Origin: Planctomycetaceae bacterium
Lineage (GTDB): Bacteria; Planctomycetota; MHYJ01; SBBU01
NCBI GenBank assembly: GCA_005239585.1
Contig: SBBU01000329.1
Coordinates: 1-6,504, forward strand
Direction of reading: 5' to 3'
Length of the DNA: 6,504 bases
Shown piece by piece: positions 6,278 through 6,504 of the stretch (positions within the stretch are counted from its first letter, which is position 1; the number at the start of each line of letters is the position of its first letter). The notes beneath the pieces were generated by a model that had not been told where the DNA came from, did not search any database, and saw nothing but the letters and a program-made list of their open reading frames with translations. The translations under genes and the position numbers were made by a program.

Positions 6278-6374
6278 GTAATTGTTCAAAAATGTGTGGG
6301 AAAAGTTTTAAAATCCATTTCTCGAGCGTAAATCTTCATTTTATAAGCTCGAGCACAGATCTTTTAACAATTAC
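6278..6374. mobile_element. 97-bp MITE, probably mobilised by an IS66-family transposase
   Basis: Left end GTAATTGTTCAAAA (6278-6291) and right end TTTTAACAATTAC (6362-6374) are inverted repeats with a single extra base. The similarity continues weakly inward to about 20 bases (ATGTGTG against ATCTGTG). The element is bordered by perfect 8-bp duplications. It is too small to code for a transposase, and its interior carries a second perfect inverted repeat, CTCGAGC/GCTCGAG (6321-6327, 6347-6353), with a 19-base loop. IS66-family elements are known for ends starting GTAA and 8-bp duplications, so that family is the likely helper; this is inference. Element plus duplication is 105 bp, a multiple of three, but the GTAA end supplies an in-frame TAA that ends the host gene. 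Confidence 0.85.
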
Positions 6375-6382
6375 ATCTTTCT
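6375..6382 (+). repeat. Target-site duplication, right copy (ATCTTTCT)
   Basis: Identical to 6270-6277 and directly abutting the right inverted repeat. The S55 reading frame resumes here (ATC TTT CTA GCT AGA). Confidence 0.9.
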
Positions 6383-6504
6383 AGCTAGACTACTTGCTAC
6401 CCATCCCCTCACGTGTCAGCAGTTTTTTACGGGGTGTAGATGGCAATAGCTCCCAAAAATCGAAGGAATTGTTTTGAAGAGAGGGCAGAGGCAACAAGAG
6501 TTCA

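Larger units (their letters stand above)
6003..6407 (+). pseudogene. S55 lipoprotein paralogue disrupted by a MITE and truncated
   Basis: A second S55-type lipoprotein gene, paralogous to the one at 4051. It starts at ATG 6003 with an excellent GGAGAA site and a textbook lipobox (LVLLGC, Cys15). Codons 1-91 align with the intact copy from FKNDEFM through KRPIY; the key stretch IGYGRTVFEGTRIETFEV is identical. At 6278 a 97-bp element interrupts it: codon 92 straddles the junction and TAA (6279-6281) follows at once, so the surviving open frame makes only 92 residues and lacks the MSGSP catalytic segment. After the element, frame and homology resume (IFLARLLATHP, 6375-6407) with no gap once one 8-bp duplication is removed. 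Beyond 6407 the sequence no longer resembles the intact gene, and the frame reaches a stop near 6450. So it has suffered an insertion plus a second deletion or rearrangement. A short secreted lipopeptide could still be made. Confidence 0.85.

Noticed and set aside
6411..6455. A Cys-x5-Gly-x2-Trp-Gln match between the translated tail (in the old S55 frame) and the CVVGKVGTNWQQ segment of the intact copy
   Set aside because: Four matching residues with no DNA similarity and a stop codon next to them; too little to claim that the C-terminal part of the gene resumes here.

Overview
The window looks like chromosomal DNA of a Gram-negative bacterium. It encodes an OmpA-type lipoprotein and two lipoprotein-like SpoIVB-type (S55) proteins, all with envelope sorting signals. 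Base composition is moderate and codon use is fairly even. The combination of an S55 lipoprotein, a stand-alone AMMECR1 protein and an FHA protein next to a DnaA suggests a deltaproteobacterial-type lineage (Myxococcota, Bdellovibrionota or similar). That placement is inference and the sequence does not settle it.

Left block (1-1889, rightward): a near-consensus sigma70-type promoter drives a two-gene unit. The first gene is a short FHA-domain protein with a C-terminal membrane helix and a TTG start. Three bases after it comes a full-length DnaA-family AAA+ initiator with a GTG start. Its ATPase motifs are intact, but the DNA-reading helix has lost the usual Asp-His-Thr residues. Downstream, 1890-2329 is a 440-base noncoding, AT-rich convergent region. 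It has two hairpins, no clear canonical DnaA box, and a small family of related DnaA-box-like 9-mers in one orientation.

Middle block (2330-3931, leftward): an OmpA C-terminal-domain lipoprotein with a coiled coil is followed after 36 bases by a two-domain protein. That protein joins AMMECR1 to a low-molecular-weight tyrosine phosphatase/arsenate-reductase fold whose nucleophilic Cys is replaced by Ser.

Right block (4051-6504, rightward): diverging from the OmpA gene is an S55 (SpoIVB-like) probable lipoprotein of 600 residues. After a short spacer with its own promoter and a strong ribosome site comes a broken paralogue. It is interrupted after 91 codons by a 97-bp element with terminal inverted repeats beginning GTAA and a perfect 8-bp target duplication, the hallmarks of an IS66-type MITE. 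Removing the element and one duplication restores the frame for 11 more codons, after which homology is lost. The two S55 copies share a 103-bp block with only four differences inside otherwise strongly diverged sequence, which points to gene conversion.

The most interesting points are the FHA/divergent-DnaA pair with its unusual downstream intergenic region, the Cys-to-Ser pseudo-phosphatase fused to AMMECR1, and the MITE-disrupted, gene-converted S55 duplicate.
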